Shown here piece by piece: positions 1 through 8,399 of a stretch of DNA of 49,850 nt. The notes below the pieces were generated by a model. That model made no database searches and was not told the DNA's origin. It worked only from the letters and a program-made list of their open reading frames with translations. This DNA comes from Proteobacteria bacterium CAG:495 (GTDB taxonomy: Bacteria > Pseudomonadota > Alphaproteobacteria > RF32 > CAG-239), in the NCBI GenBank assembly GCA_000432275.1, contig HF995323.1, positions 1 to 49,850 of the forward strand, read 5' to 3'. The number at the start of each line of letters is the position of its first letter. Within the stretch, counting starts at the first letter, position 1. Made by a program: the position numbers and the translations under genes.

Positions 1-134
1 AAAAAACAAAAACATAGTAAATAGTTATTTGTGCGGCATGGACAAACAAAATAAGTTTTCAGATAAAATATTTATGGAAAATAAAGCATTATTATATTAC
101 CTTAATTTTATATGATAATAAAAGGAGTCAAATT

Positions 135-785
135 ATGGCGGGCAGCTTGGCGGTTGTAAGTGATTTTGACGGCACTATCAGCAGAGATGACTTCTTTTGG
201 CTGATAGCGGACAAATATTTTGACGCTCCGGCTTTAGAGCCATGGAATCTTTACCTGCGCGGAGAAATGTCGCATTTGGATGCCTTAAATGCAATATTTT
301 CGCAAATTCGCCTGCCCGAGGAAGAGCTGTATTCTTTTATCGATTCCATTGTTTGGGATAAATCTTTTGTCTCGGTTGCTGAATATTGTTTCCGTCGCCA
401 TATTCCGTTATATATTTGTTCCGCCGGATGCGACTATTACATCAATCGCCTGATTGGTTCGCTGATTTCCCGTTGGAACATAAAGCTGATAACCAATCAC
501 GGCGTTTATGACGCCGCCGGTGGATTGAAAATGATACCGCCCTACGACTCTGAATTTTACGACGCCCGGGTCGGTATTTCCAAAGCCGGTGTTGTTCAAA
601 GCCTCAAGCGGCAGGGATACGACGTTGTTTTTGCCGGAGACGGCCCTCCGGATTTTGCTCCGGCACAAATAGCCGATGTTGTTTTTGCCAAAAAAATATT
701 GCTGGAAAAATGTCTTGAAGCTAATATAAAAACACAGCCGTTTGAAACGTTTGACGATGTTTACGCTTGTCTGCAGGGAGGTTGA
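135..785 (+). CDS. HAD-superfamily phosphatase, MtnX-like
   Basis: A 216-residue haloacid-dehalogenase-type hydrolase. Motif I is D10-F-D12-G-T14, giving the nucleophile and acid/base aspartates. Motif II is S96-A-G, the motif III lysine is probably K150, and motif IV is G-D-G-P-P-D at 168-173. Between motifs I and II lies a helical cap (about 20-80), as in MtnX/phosphoserine-phosphatase-type HADs. The start is set by AAGGAG just upstream. Its stop lies one base before the ATG of the next gene, a glycerol-1-phosphate dehydrogenase, so the two are very likely co-translated. It may therefore act on a glycerol- or dihydroxyacetone-phosphate-type substrate rather than on a methionine-salvage intermediate; no other salvage gene is nearby. 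The family call is firm; the substrate is inference. Confidence 0.8.
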   Translation: MAGSLAVVSDFDGTISRDDFFWLIADKYFDAPALEPWNLYLRGEMSHLDALNAIFSQIRLPEEELYSFIDSIVWDKSFVSVAEYCFRRHIPLYICSAGCDYYINRLIGSLISRWNIKLITNHGVYDAAGGLKMIPPYDSEFYDARVGISKAGVVQSLKRQGYDVVFAGDGPPDFAPAQIADVVFAKKILLEKCLEANIKTQPFETFDDVYACLQGG

Positions 786-786
786 G

Positions 787-1872
787 ATGGCCTATTTACC
801 GTATCCGAATAAACAAATAAACATTCCTTATCTTCTGAAAATAGGAGAGGGAAAACTTGCCAAAGTCGGAAAATATCTGGTCGACAAAGGGCTTGTCAAT
901 GTCGCTTTGTTCTGGGGAGAGGGGCTTGAAGATGTTTTTGGCCAAACGCTCAACCAAAGTTTGCGTGAATATGGCATTAAAACCGCCTATAAACAGGATG
1001 TTCGGTATATTAATATCGAGGAGATTACCAAAATTGCATTTAACCTTCCGGCCAATTTGGAAGCCATTGTCGGCATTGGCGGCGGCCGGGCGCTCGATTT
1101 TGCCAAATATACGGCGCACCTGCTCAAGCTTCCCTTTATTTCCATTCCGACCTCCACGTCAAACGACGGTTTTTGCAGCCCCAATTGCTCCCTGTTGGTA
1201 GACGGCCGGCGAAAAAGCGTTAAGTCGAGCATTCCCTTCGGCGTGGTGATAGATTTGGATGTTATCCGCAGCTGTCCCCTTATTTGTTTTTACTCCGGCC
1301 TCGGGGACATGATATCCAAGGTTACCGCCCTTTGGGATTGGAAAAAGGCTTTTCAGAAAGGATATGAAAGGTACAATGATTTTGCGTCTTTAATGGCTTA
1401 CAATTCGCTGGATTTGCTTTTTATCAAACATAGCTTTGATGTCAAAGCGCCGGAATTTCAACGTAGTTTGACAAATTCTCTGTTGATTTCGGGCATTGCT
1501 ATGGAGATTGCCGGAACTTCGCGTCCGGCCAGCGGCTCGGAACATCTGATTTCTCATGCGTTGGACCAGGTTTGCCGCCGTCCGCAGATGCACGGACTGC
1601 AAGTGGGCGTGGCAACATATTTGTGCGCGCTGCTGCAAAATAATCCGACCGTCGAGAGTGTGCGCGAGGTTTTGCTTAACACCGGTTTTTTTGCCTACGT
1701 CCGTCAAAATCCGTTTGATAAGGACGAATTCGTTACTGCTTTGCGTCTCGCTCCTTCCATTAAAAAAGACTATTATACAATCCTTTCCGAACCGGACAGT
1801 TTTGACCGGGCTCTTCAACTGATTGAAAGCGATTCAATTCTGACCACGCTGATTAAAAAAAATCTCGGCTGA
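787..1872 (+). CDS. sn-glycerol-1-phosphate dehydrogenase-like protein (iron-containing ADH superfamily)
   Basis: A 361-residue member of the dehydroquinate synthase/glycerol dehydrogenase superfamily, closest in my reading to the EgsA/AraM group, which reduces dihydroxyacetone phosphate to sn-glycerol-1-phosphate. Visible features are the dinucleotide-binding GIGGG (96-100), PTSTSNDG (121-128), and a likely metal triad D174 (in GLGD), H253 and H269. The start is the ATG at 787, preceded by GGGAGGTTGAG; an in-frame ATG at 742 lies inside the HAD gene and lacks a ribosome site. Glycerol-1-phosphate is the archaeal lipid stereoisomer. In bacteria the enzyme feeds unusual lipids or polysaccharides. 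I see no prenyltransferase or nucleotidyltransferase in the window, so the end product is unknown. Confidence 0.78.
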   Translation: MAYLPYPNKQINIPYLLKIGEGKLAKVGKYLVDKGLVNVALFWGEGLEDVFGQTLNQSLREYGIKTAYKQDVRYINIEEITKIAFNLPANLEAIVGIGGGRALDFAKYTAHLLKLPFISIPTSTSNDGFCSPNCSLLVDGRRKSVKSSIPFGVVIDLDVIRSCPLICFYSGLGDMISKVTALWDWKKAFQKGYERYNDFASLMAYNSLDLLFIKHSFDVKAPEFQRSLTNSLLISGIAMEIAGTSRPASGSEHLISHALDQVCRRPQMHGLQVGVATYLCALLQNNPTVESVREVLLNTGFFAYVRQNPFDKDEFVTALRLAPSIKKDYYTILSEPDSFDRALQLIESDSILTTLIKKNLG

Positions 1873-1950
1873 CGGCTGGACTTCTGAAGCATAATGATTA
1901 AATAAGCTCTGAATTTATGACAACCCATATTTTTAGAGGAATTTAATCTC

Positions 1951-3273
1951 GTGGCGCTTGAATTTGACAGCAGTATTTTATACAAATTGGACAATGGTTA
2001 TTACATAACCAAAGTAACCGGCGAAGAATGTTCTTTGGTTTTTAAGGATCCCGAAAATGCCGTGGTGGCGATATTGGAAAGCTGCGGCGGAAAAGTTACC
2101 AGAGTGGCGCCGTACCGCGGCCGTATTCTTAAAACGCTGGAAAAGCATATTCTTCATAAGTTTATCCGTGCATATAAGTATCGGCTGAATACCGAGGCGG
2201 CGGAAGCGTTGGACTTGTCCATCCTGCGCATAGGCGATGAACCGGAGCAGTACCTTTCCGAACGCCAGTTGAAAAAGCGTCTGAAAGGGCGTCTGTCCAA
2301 TGCTCATTTATATGTCAGTAAATTAAGAATGAATACTCTGCGGATACCGTCGTTTTCCAAAGGAGGAATTTACAACCTCTGCCGGGCGCAGGTCAGCCGG
2401 TTAATTGTTGAAAAGAATTGCGATTTGCTGATTGATATGCGGGACAATCCTTATATTGACGCGCTGCGTGTTCACGAGAGCTTTACCGGAAGCATCAATA
2501 TGTCGCGCAACACTGTCGAAAGCATTATCATTGACAACAATTGCCGCTGCGATTTGGCGGTGTATGACAGTTTGCGTTGCTTTAATCTGATTATTGCCGA
2601 TGTTTACAGCGGCAATCTTAATATCAAAAATTCATGTTTTCATGCCGTAAGCATAGGATTTTACTGTTATGCGGTCATTAAACTGAGCGACAACTGGGGG
2701 CGCCGGGACATAACCGTCGGAGATTCTTTTCGCGGCAGCATCAGCATTAACGGCGTTAATATCTCGGACGTTAACATCGGCAAGGATTGCAAAGGCAAAA
2801 TTTCCGTAACGTCAACCGAAAAACACGGTCCTCATCAGATGAAAATAGATTCCGATTTTGCCGGTATTTTGGATGTACGCGAAGCTGACGAACTTGAAAA
2901 AATTGAGATTGGCCAACACGCTCGCGGAAAGTTTAATCTGCTTGGCTGTCCCGGAGTGAAAGTTGTGAAATTTGATAAATATTTCAGCGGTTATGCCGAT
3001 TTCAGCGAATCTGCCGTCGAGTATGTGCGGGCCAAATATGGGTGCAGCGGAGAAATGGTGTTCTTGAATTGTGAAAATTTGGCCTTACTTAAATTACCGA
3101 AAGACAAAAATTCGGCGATAACCATTGAACGGGAACCGCTGGCTGTAGAGAGCGACTCAAATAACCTTTACTACCAGTTCTCCGATACCAGGCTGCCGCC
3201 TCATTATTTTACGCCGTTTTATCGGAAATTGTACAACGGAATTAAGAGTATGATTTCCGGAGAACCAAACTAG
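1951..3273 (+). CDS. Hypothetical protein with beta-helix-like repeats
   Basis: A 440-residue protein with no signal peptide and no membrane segment, so probably cytoplasmic. The start is GTG at 1951 behind AGAGGAATTT. The first ~130 residues look globular. From about 140 to 400 it is a run of roughly 20-25-residue units rich in short I/V-x-I/V strands, several carrying the pattern G-x-x-F/C-x-G-x-I, for example GDSFRGSISI, GKDCKGKISV and DSDFAGILDV. That periodicity suggests a solenoid, possibly a right-handed beta-helix reminiscent of bactofilins, although the match is only at pattern level. It has its own ribosome site and sits 78 bases after the dehydrogenase, so it could share that transcript. 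I do not recognise the family and assign no function. Confidence 0.6.
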   Translation: MALEFDSSILYKLDNGYYITKVTGEECSLVFKDPENAVVAILESCGGKVTRVAPYRGRILKTLEKHILHKFIRAYKYRLNTEAAEALDLSILRIGDEPEQYLSERQLKKRLKGRLSNAHLYVSKLRMNTLRIPSFSKGGIYNLCRAQVSRLIVEKNCDLLIDMRDNPYIDALRVHESFTGSINMSRNTVESIIIDNNCRCDLAVYDSLRCFNLIIADVYSGNLNIKNSCFHAVSIGFYCYAVIKLSDNWGRRDITVGDSFRGSISINGVNISDVNIGKDCKGKISVTSTEKHGPHQMKIDSDFAGILDVREADELEKIEIGQHARGKFNLLGCPGVKVVKFDKYFSGYADFSESAVEYVRAKYGCSGEMVFLNCENLALLKLPKDKNSAITIEREPLAVESDSNNLYYQFSDTRLPPHYFTPFYRKLYNGIKSMISGEPN

Positions 3274-3368
3274 TTTTGTTACGGTTTTGTTACAAAATTT
3301 GGTTGAGTTAATTGTTACAATATGGTATATTATAACTATAAATACCTTGCTGAAAAAGGAGACTTATT

Positions 3369-3800
3369 ATGAACACCAGACCAAAGCTTTCCGGACCTGA
3401 ATTTATGAAGAAGGTAAGCCCGAAACAAACAGGAAGCATTATAAAGTTTCCCGAGACCAAAGAGATATTCTTTGCCTTGATTGAAGCCCGCGGCTTGGAA
3501 GTAAATGCCGGCCATCTGCGCCCGGCATCCGACAATCCGGCAATGAATGAAATTTATGCAAAAACGGCCCGTATCAACGCCATTAAATCATCAATGAAAA
3601 TCCGCAGCAATTCTTCAGACGTGACTGACAGCCATTATGTTGACGTAGCTTTGGATGCTTATATTAAAACCGGCGGAAAATATGAAAATTTTGCCGGACA
3701 ACTGGAGTTGCACAAGAAAATGTACCGGTTTCAAAATCAGAATGAGTCTCCGCAGTTCAAACAACCCCTGCATGTTTCCGAAAATAGGCTTTATGCCTGA
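3369..3800 (+). CDS. Small hypothetical protein
   Basis: A 143-residue soluble protein starting at ATG 3369 behind AAAAAGGAGAC, a strong ribosome site. It is basic and polar, without signal peptide, membrane segment or recognisable domain. A bidirectional hairpin terminator follows 15 bases after the stop. The preceding spacer (3274-3368) is A/T-rich and could hold its own promoter. The strong ribosome site, complete frame and precise terminator argue it is a real gene; function unknown. Confidence 0.6.
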   Translation: MNTRPKLSGPEFMKKVSPKQTGSIIKFPETKEIFFALIEARGLEVNAGHLRPASDNPAMNEIYAKTARINAIKSSMKIRSNSSDVTDSHYVDVALDAYIKTGGKYENFAGQLELHKKMYRFQNQNESPQFKQPLHVSENRLYA

Positions 3801-3815
3801 AACATTGCAAAGAAT

Positions 3816-3841
3816 AAAAGCCCCTGTTGCCAGGGGCTTTT
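3816..3841. terminator. Bidirectional Rho-independent terminator
   Basis: Perfect inverted repeat AAAAGCCCCTG / CAGGGGCTTTT with a TTGC loop. It lies between the convergent small hypothetical gene (plus) and the DEAD-box helicase (minus) and can serve both. Confidence 0.9.
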
Positions 3842-3844
3842 GTT

Positions 3845-5155
3845 TTAGGCGGCTTTTTTCATCTGTTTGCCTGATTTTCGCCGGGCAGCCGGCATTTGAA
3901 ACGTTTTGGCGTTTTTATTGAATTTTGCGCGGTTTTTAGCTTTCTTGTCCGGAGCAAACGGCTTAAACGGATTCTTTGCCGTCATTTTCGCCTTGGTCTT
4001 GTTCAGCTGTTTACCGTTAAGCGGCGTAGCGTCGACCGGAGCGTCTCCCAAAAGGGCTGCTTTGTCTTTTCCGCTGGGGTTCAGCAGCTTGTAAATGGCT
4101 TTCCATTTGGCGTTGTCTGACGGTGTGAGCAGGTTGACGGCCGTTCCTTCGGCACCGGCACGGGCAGTTCTGCCGATACGGTGAATGTAGTCTTCCGGAC
4201 ATTGCGGCAAATCGTAATTGATAACGTTTTGGATGTGAGGAATGTCCAATCCCCGGGCAGCGATGTCGGTAGCGACCAGGACGCGATACTTTTGCTGGCG
4301 GAAATTGCTGATAACCTTGTCCCTTTTGCTTTGGCGCAAATCTCCGTGAATGGCTTCCGTCGGCTGCTCGGCCTTATTGAGTTTGCCGGCCAGACGTTCG
4401 GCCCCGTATTTGGTCTTGACGAAAATCAGAACCGAACCTTCGCGGTTTTGCAATTGGTTTAAGAGCTCGCCGTATTTCATAGCCTCATTGGTTTTTACCA
4501 GTTCTTGGCGGACTTTTGAGGCAACCGCATTGGTCGAGCCGATGGCTATGCGTTGCGGATTGGTGAGATATTTTGTTGATAGGCTTATGATGTTTGCGGG
4601 GAGCGTTGCGGAAAACATCAGCGTCTGGCGTTTTTCGGGAAGGAATTTGACAATCTGGTCAAGCTGGATGCCGAATCCCATATCCAGCATCCGGTCCGTT
4701 TCGTCCAAGACCAAAAAGTCGGTATCTGTCAGCTTCAGGCTGCGCCGCAGCAGATGGTCGTTGATTCTTCCCGGTGTGCCGATGATGATACGCGGCCGCC
4801 GTTTAAGCTGTTGCAACTGCCGGCTCATTGATTCTCCGCCGATAAGCAGAGCCGTAAGGATACCGCTGCGGCTGCCCAGCATTTTGTCTGCAGCTTCTCT
4901 GACTTGCTGAGCCAGTTCGCGGGTAGGGAGCAGAACAAGCGCCGCTGCCGAAGGATTTTCCATAAGATGGGCAATCATCGGAATAGTAAATGCACCGGTC
5001 TTTCCTGTTCCGGTCTGAGCTGAACCGAGAATGTCACAGCCGTTCATGGCAACCGGGATAGCCTGTTCCTGAATCGGGGTAGGGGTTGTAAAGTTGATTT
5101 TGTTGAGGGCAGCAATAATGCTTTCAGGCAGCCCGAAATTTTCAAAATTGTTCAT
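3845..5155 (-). CDS. DEAD-box ATP-dependent RNA helicase, RhlE-like
   Basis: A 436-residue RNA helicase of the RhlE/DeaD type, expected to remodel structured RNA in ribosome assembly or cold adaptation. In order: Q-motif (TPTPIQEQAI, 24-33), Walker A AQTGTGKT (46-53), Ia PTREL (77-81), GTPGR (126-130), motif II at 151-154, SAT (182-184), then the second RecA domain with ATDIAARGLD and HRIGRTARAG. A lysine/alanine-rich basic tail follows, typical of RhlE. Motif II reads D-E-T-D rather than D-E-A-D; the catalytic acidic pair is retained. The ATG at 5155 has a weak GAAAG ribosome site. Upstream lies about 180 bases of A/T-rich leader before the EamA gene. Confidence 0.92.
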   Translation of the reverse strand: MNNFENFGLPESIIAALNKINFTTPTPIQEQAIPVAMNGCDILGSAQTGTGKTGAFTIPMIAHLMENPSAAALVLLPTRELAQQVREAADKMLGSRSGILTALLIGGESMSRQLQQLKRRPRIIIGTPGRINDHLLRRSLKLTDTDFLVLDETDRMLDMGFGIQLDQIVKFLPEKRQTLMFSATLPANIISLSTKYLTNPQRIAIGSTNAVASKVRQELVKTNEAMKYGELLNQLQNREGSVLIFVKTKYGAERLAGKLNKAEQPTEAIHGDLRQSKRDKVISNFRQQKYRVLVATDIAARGLDIPHIQNVINYDLPQCPEDYIHRIGRTARAGAEGTAVNLLTPSDNAKWKAIYKLLNPSGKDKAALLGDAPVDATPLNGKQLNKTKAKMTAKNPFKPFAPDKKAKNRAKFNKNAKTFQMPAARRKSGKQMKKAA

Positions 5156-5338
5156 TTTGTTTCTTTCAAAGGTGTGTTAATATTAGGCGAAAATCTAAAA
5201 CATCGTGTTTACGATGCCAACTCTCACTAAATCCATTGATAAGAAATCTATAAACAAGAAGAGCTGCAAGAATCTCTGCGAGTGACTATAGCTGCTTTAT
5301 TTTATTAAGCAAGCTTTATTTTATAAAATTTTGTCAAA

Positions 5339-6253
5339 TCAGGCTGCCCGGGGTTCCTGTTCGGCAGATTTGTGCAGTGAAACCAAAGCGATTCCGCCAA
5401 TCACCAAAATACCGCCGATAAGCTGGGACCAATATAATTTTTCATGCAGGATGAGGTAGGCTTCAATGCCGGAGAACAGCGGAAGCAGATAATAGATAAT
5501 GCTGGTTTTGATGTTTCCGATACGGGCCAGGGCAGTGTTCCAGGACAGGTAGGACAAAACCGAATTAAATATTCCGAGATAGATGAAAACCGCAAAATCA
5601 GACAATTGTAGACTTTCAAGTTTGGCAAGGCTGACCGTTCCGAACAAGAAAGGAACAATGATGATGACGCCGGCAACCGCCGTGGCTCCGAGCATTGCCG
5701 ATTGCGATATTTGGGGCGGGCGTTTTGCCTGCAGCAAAGAATAAACCGCAAAGCAAAAAGTGTTAAACAACATAATCAAATCGCCGCTGACCAGCTTAAA
5801 ATGCCGTAATTGCGTCAAATCTCCCTGTAAAATGATGACAATGACGCCAAACACGGCAATAATGAGTCCCAGTATTTGTTGCAGGGATATTGGTGTTTTT
5901 AGAAAGATTCTTGATAATATCACCAAAAAAATCGGTCCCGTAACGTCTAACAGGCCCATATTGATGGCTGATGCCGTTCTTCCCGCATAATAAATCAGCG
6001 TATTGTCGAGCACAATGCCGGTTATGGCCAGGCTTATCACCAGTTTCCAGCTTTTAAGCAGAAGAGAAAAATTTTGTTTGATGCCTGTCCAAGCCATCGG
6101 CACCAAAATCAACGATGCGACAAACCACCTTCCGAAAGCTATTTCAAAAGGTTCCAGGCTTGTTGCAAAGTAACTGGCGATAATCAGGTTAAAGCTCCAA
6201 AAAAATATGGCGGTTAACGCCAGAAAGTAGCCGGACCAGCTGTTTTTGCTCAT
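5339..6253 (-). CDS. EamA-family (DMT superfamily) transporter
   Basis: A 304-residue inner-membrane protein with about ten hydrophobic helices arranged as two EamA repeats: residues ~9-140 and ~155-290. Each repeat has the family's Pro/Gly-rich last helices, with YYLLPLFSGIEAYLILHEKL near the end. The family exports or imports small metabolites such as amino acids and their derivatives; the substrate cannot be read from sequence. It is transcribed in the same direction as the helicase gene but separated from it by about 180 bases, so it is probably monocistronic. Confidence 0.85.
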   Translation of the reverse strand: MSKNSWSGYFLALTAIFFWSFNLIIASYFATSLEPFEIAFGRWFVASLILVPMAWTGIKQNFSLLLKSWKLVISLAITGIVLDNTLIYYAGRTASAINMGLLDVTGPIFLVILSRIFLKTPISLQQILGLIIAVFGVIVIILQGDLTQLRHFKLVSGDLIMLFNTFCFAVYSLLQAKRPPQISQSAMLGATAVAGVIIIVPFLFGTVSLAKLESLQLSDFAVFIYLGIFNSVLSYLSWNTALARIGNIKTSIIYYLLPLFSGIEAYLILHEKLYWSQLIGGILVIGGIALVSLHKSAEQEPRAA

Positions 6254-6343
6254 TGCTTTTCCCTCATTCTTTTATATCGGAATCCAAATATAATTGTTTA
6301 TCGCAGCATTTAAACCTTGCCGAAACGATTGTGTCTGGACAAA

Positions 6344-6373
6344 TTGGACTAATTATGCTATTTTGCTTATATT
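6344..6373 (+). promoter_or_regulatory. Putative promoter of the first secreted paralog
   Basis: TTGGAC (6344-6349) and TATATT (6368-6373), 18-base spacing, 43 bases before the ATG at 6416. Just upstream is TGTCTGGACA (6332-6340 region), a motif that recurs upstream of other lineage-specific genes in this window. Confidence 0.45.
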
Positions 6374-6415
6374 TCTTAAATCTTATTAATTAATAATTGT
6401 TCCAAAAAAATAAAA

Positions 6416-6859
6416 ATGAAAAAGTTAATTGTTTTTAGCTGGTTAATGTTTGCTGTAGTAACAGCTGACGCTCAGCGCGTTTATCTTGACGAATACGATC
6501 AGTTTGCGCTCACTGAGGTTCCTGAAGCTGAAATCTGCAATCTCAGGCATTTCGAAAGCTCTTTGTCTTCTGTCATCGTTTACGAGGAGTTGAGGTCCGA
6601 GTTTTCTTTGGCTGACATTTCTCAAAACAGTTATTCAAGGCTTTACGGAAAGTTTGACGGAGAAAAATTTATTCCGTATTCCTGCCGCAAGGGCAGAAAA
6701 CTGGCTTGGAAAAAGGTCTCACAATGCGTGAAGAAAACGGACAATCCTGTTGTCAAAGCCTATATGCGGGTCAGACTGCTGGAAAGTAAAGCAAAGCTTT
6801 CAAAAAAAGAACGCAAACAGCTTGAACGCGACCGGAATATGTTGTCGGGGCTTTTGTGA
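6416..6859 (+). CDS. Small exported protein, paralog A
   Basis: A 147-residue protein with a Sec signal peptide (MKKLIVFSWLMFAVVTADA, cleavage predicted after ADA, before QRV), so periplasmic or secreted. The mature part is highly charged and ends in a lysine-rich helix. It shares 19 of its first 22 residues with the gene 168 bases downstream, and also the scattered motifs K/R-F-x-PYS, K-LAW, and NP-(V/I)-(V/I)-x-AYMR. The two are therefore tandem paralogs whose mature domains have diverged. There is no Shine-Dalgarno sequence; the ATG follows an A-rich run. No known family recognised. Confidence 0.65.
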   Translation: MKKLIVFSWLMFAVVTADAQRVYLDEYDQFALTEVPEAEICNLRHFESSLSSVIVYEELRSEFSLADISQNSYSRLYGKFDGEKFIPYSCRKGRKLAWKKVSQCVKKTDNPVVKAYMRVRLLESKAKLSKKERKQLERDRNMLSGLL

Positions 6860-7027
6860 TGCTTCAGCAAGAAGCTGTGGAACTGTTGTTTCCGCAGCTT
6901 CTTTTTTTTTGATTAAATGCTGGACAAGAAGTTGTGAGTATGCTAAACCGGGCGGCGCTAAATCTTATTGAGATATAATTTTCAAAAATATACGTTTTTT
7001 TTATTATTAATTTAAAACCCAATTAAA

Positions 7028-7471
7028 ATGAAAAAGTTAATTGTTTTTGCCTGGTTAATGTTTGCTGCATTAACGGCTGACGCTCAGCGTGTTGTAAAAA
7101 ACTCAGAAGGCTTTGCCCTCAAAGATGTTCCTTTCCGGGAAAAAGCAAATCTTGAGTATTTTGAAACCTGTGTCCATTCCTTTAACATTTATGATGCCTT
7201 GGTTCTTCGCCGCAATAACATGGATGTGCGTTTTTTGAGCACCTATGTAGAATGTTTTGGGCGCTATCGCAGAGGAAAGTTTGTGCCGTATTCTAACAAA
7301 AAATCGATGAAATTGGCGTGGAATACCGCATTGCAACGGGTTGACCGGACTAATAATCCCATAATTCAGGCTTATATGCGCTGGAAAGCCTATAGCCAAA
7401 AAGCCGAGCTTTCGCCTAAAGAGCAAAACTGCTTGAATCAGGCAACCGATTTTCTTAACGGCTTAATCTGA
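7028..7471 (+). CDS. Small exported protein, paralog B
   Basis: 147 residues, exactly the length of the preceding paralog, with a nearly identical signal peptide (MKKLIVFAWLMFAALTADA). The mature domain keeps the shared landmarks GK-F-VPYS near the middle and NP-II-QAYMRW toward the C-terminus, but is otherwise strongly diverged. It too lacks a Shine-Dalgarno sequence, with AATTAAA directly before the ATG. The spacer 6860-7027 contains a TATAAT-like hexamer, so it may have its own promoter. The downstream small membrane-anchored gene begins six bases after its stop, suggesting co-transcription. Function unknown; the pair could be envelope or host-facing proteins. Confidence 0.65.
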   Translation: MKKLIVFAWLMFAALTADAQRVVKNSEGFALKDVPFREKANLEYFETCVHSFNIYDALVLRRNNMDVRFLSTYVECFGRYRRGKFVPYSNKKSMKLAWNTALQRVDRTNNPIIQAYMRWKAYSQKAELSPKEQNCLNQATDFLNGLI

Positions 7472-7477
7472 CATTTT

Positions 7478-7795
7478 ATGAACAGAGAAAAGTTTCGTAT
7501 CAATTTTGCACTGGTTCTGTTGCTGCTGCTTATTTCGGCAGTCTCGGGATGGTATAACAACTGGAGCGGCAAACTGGCAGATAAAAATTTTGCGGCGGTT
7601 CCGGTTGTGGAGATTCTCCGGCTGGACACCTTGGATGTTACCGGCAATGGAAAACTGGTTATACTGACGCTTTCCGACAGTACGACGCGCTATATACGCT
7701 GCGGTAATTTCAATATACCGCAAAATTGTCGGAAAATTCAGTATCTGAGAGAAAACAACAGTGACGAAATTACCAAATTGAGGTTGAAAAACTGA
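7478..7795 (+). CDS. Small membrane-anchored hypothetical protein
   Basis: 105 residues with one N-terminal hydrophobic helix (about 9-25, FALVLLLLLISAVSGW) acting as signal anchor, then an ~80-residue extracytoplasmic part that looks beta-rich (VVEILRLDTLDVTGNGKLVILTL). It begins six bases after paralog B and has no Shine-Dalgarno sequence. A strong terminator follows the stop, closing the 6416-7795 group. Function unknown. Confidence 0.55.
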   Translation: MNREKFRINFALVLLLLLISAVSGWYNNWSGKLADKNFAAVPVVEILRLDTLDVTGNGKLVILTLSDSTTRYIRCGNFNIPQNCRKIQYLRENNSDEITKLRLKN

Positions 7796-7809
7796 TGCAA
7801 AAATCAGTA

Positions 7810-7841
7810 AAAAGGCTTTGTATACAAATACAAAGCCTTTT
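7810..7841. terminator. Bidirectional Rho-independent terminator
   Basis: Perfect 14-base stem AAAAGGCTTTGTAT / ATACAAAGCCTTTT with an ACAA loop, between the plus-strand exported-protein group and the convergent EF-hand gene. Confidence 0.9.
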
Positions 7842-7848
7842 GTTTTTG

Positions 7849-8187
7849 TTATTTATTGATGGCCTGCATCATTTGGTGAATTTTGTTGGTTGCAAAATTC
7901 ATAAAGTCTTCATATTCCTGTTTAGAAATATTGTCGTCGCCGTCCTGGTCAATCTGTTTGAACGCGGCTTCGTATTTACGCATGGTTTCCGCAATCATTG
8001 CTTCCATATATTCGTCTTTGGAAATCTGCCCGTCATTGTTCTTGTCCATTTTCTTAAATTCGGCGTCACTGACTTCTCTTGCTTTCTGTTGGATGCTTTC
8101 TAGATTAAATTTAGGGCGTTCAACCTGAGCCAGTGCGGTAGACACCGCAATAACCGCCAGTCCGGCAGCCGTCAATATTCTTTTCAT
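7849..8187 (-). CDS. Exported EF-hand calcium-binding protein
   Basis: 112 residues with a signal peptide (MKRILTAAGLAVIAVSTALA, cut before QVE), so periplasmic. Two canonical EF-hand loops are visible: DKNNDGQISKDE and DQDGDDNISKQE, each with acidic positions 1, 3/5 and a terminal glutamate at 12. This is a paired calcium-binding module like small bacterial calmodulin-like proteins, which buffer or sense periplasmic calcium. The start has only a weak purine-rich site. It is monocistronic, with a bidirectional terminator immediately downstream. Confidence 0.85.
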   Translation of the reverse strand: MKRILTAAGLAVIAVSTALAQVERPKFNLESIQQKAREVSDAEFKKMDKNNDGQISKDEYMEAMIAETMRKYEAAFKQIDQDGDDNISKQEYEDFMNFATNKIHQMMQAINK

Positions 8188-8399
8188 TTTGATTTTGTCT
8201 CTTTCGTTATGTTAATACATTGGCGCAACTATACAAACCGTTGGTAAAATTTGTCTTAAGATAGCTAAAAATTTGTTGCTTTTATATCCAACTCCCAAAG
8301 CGGTCAAAAATAGGATTGTCATAAAAGTCTTGAACTTTAGCGGTTGACGGGGTAAGTTTCCACTCATAACTCACGTATAATTCTAAAAATAATTTTGTT

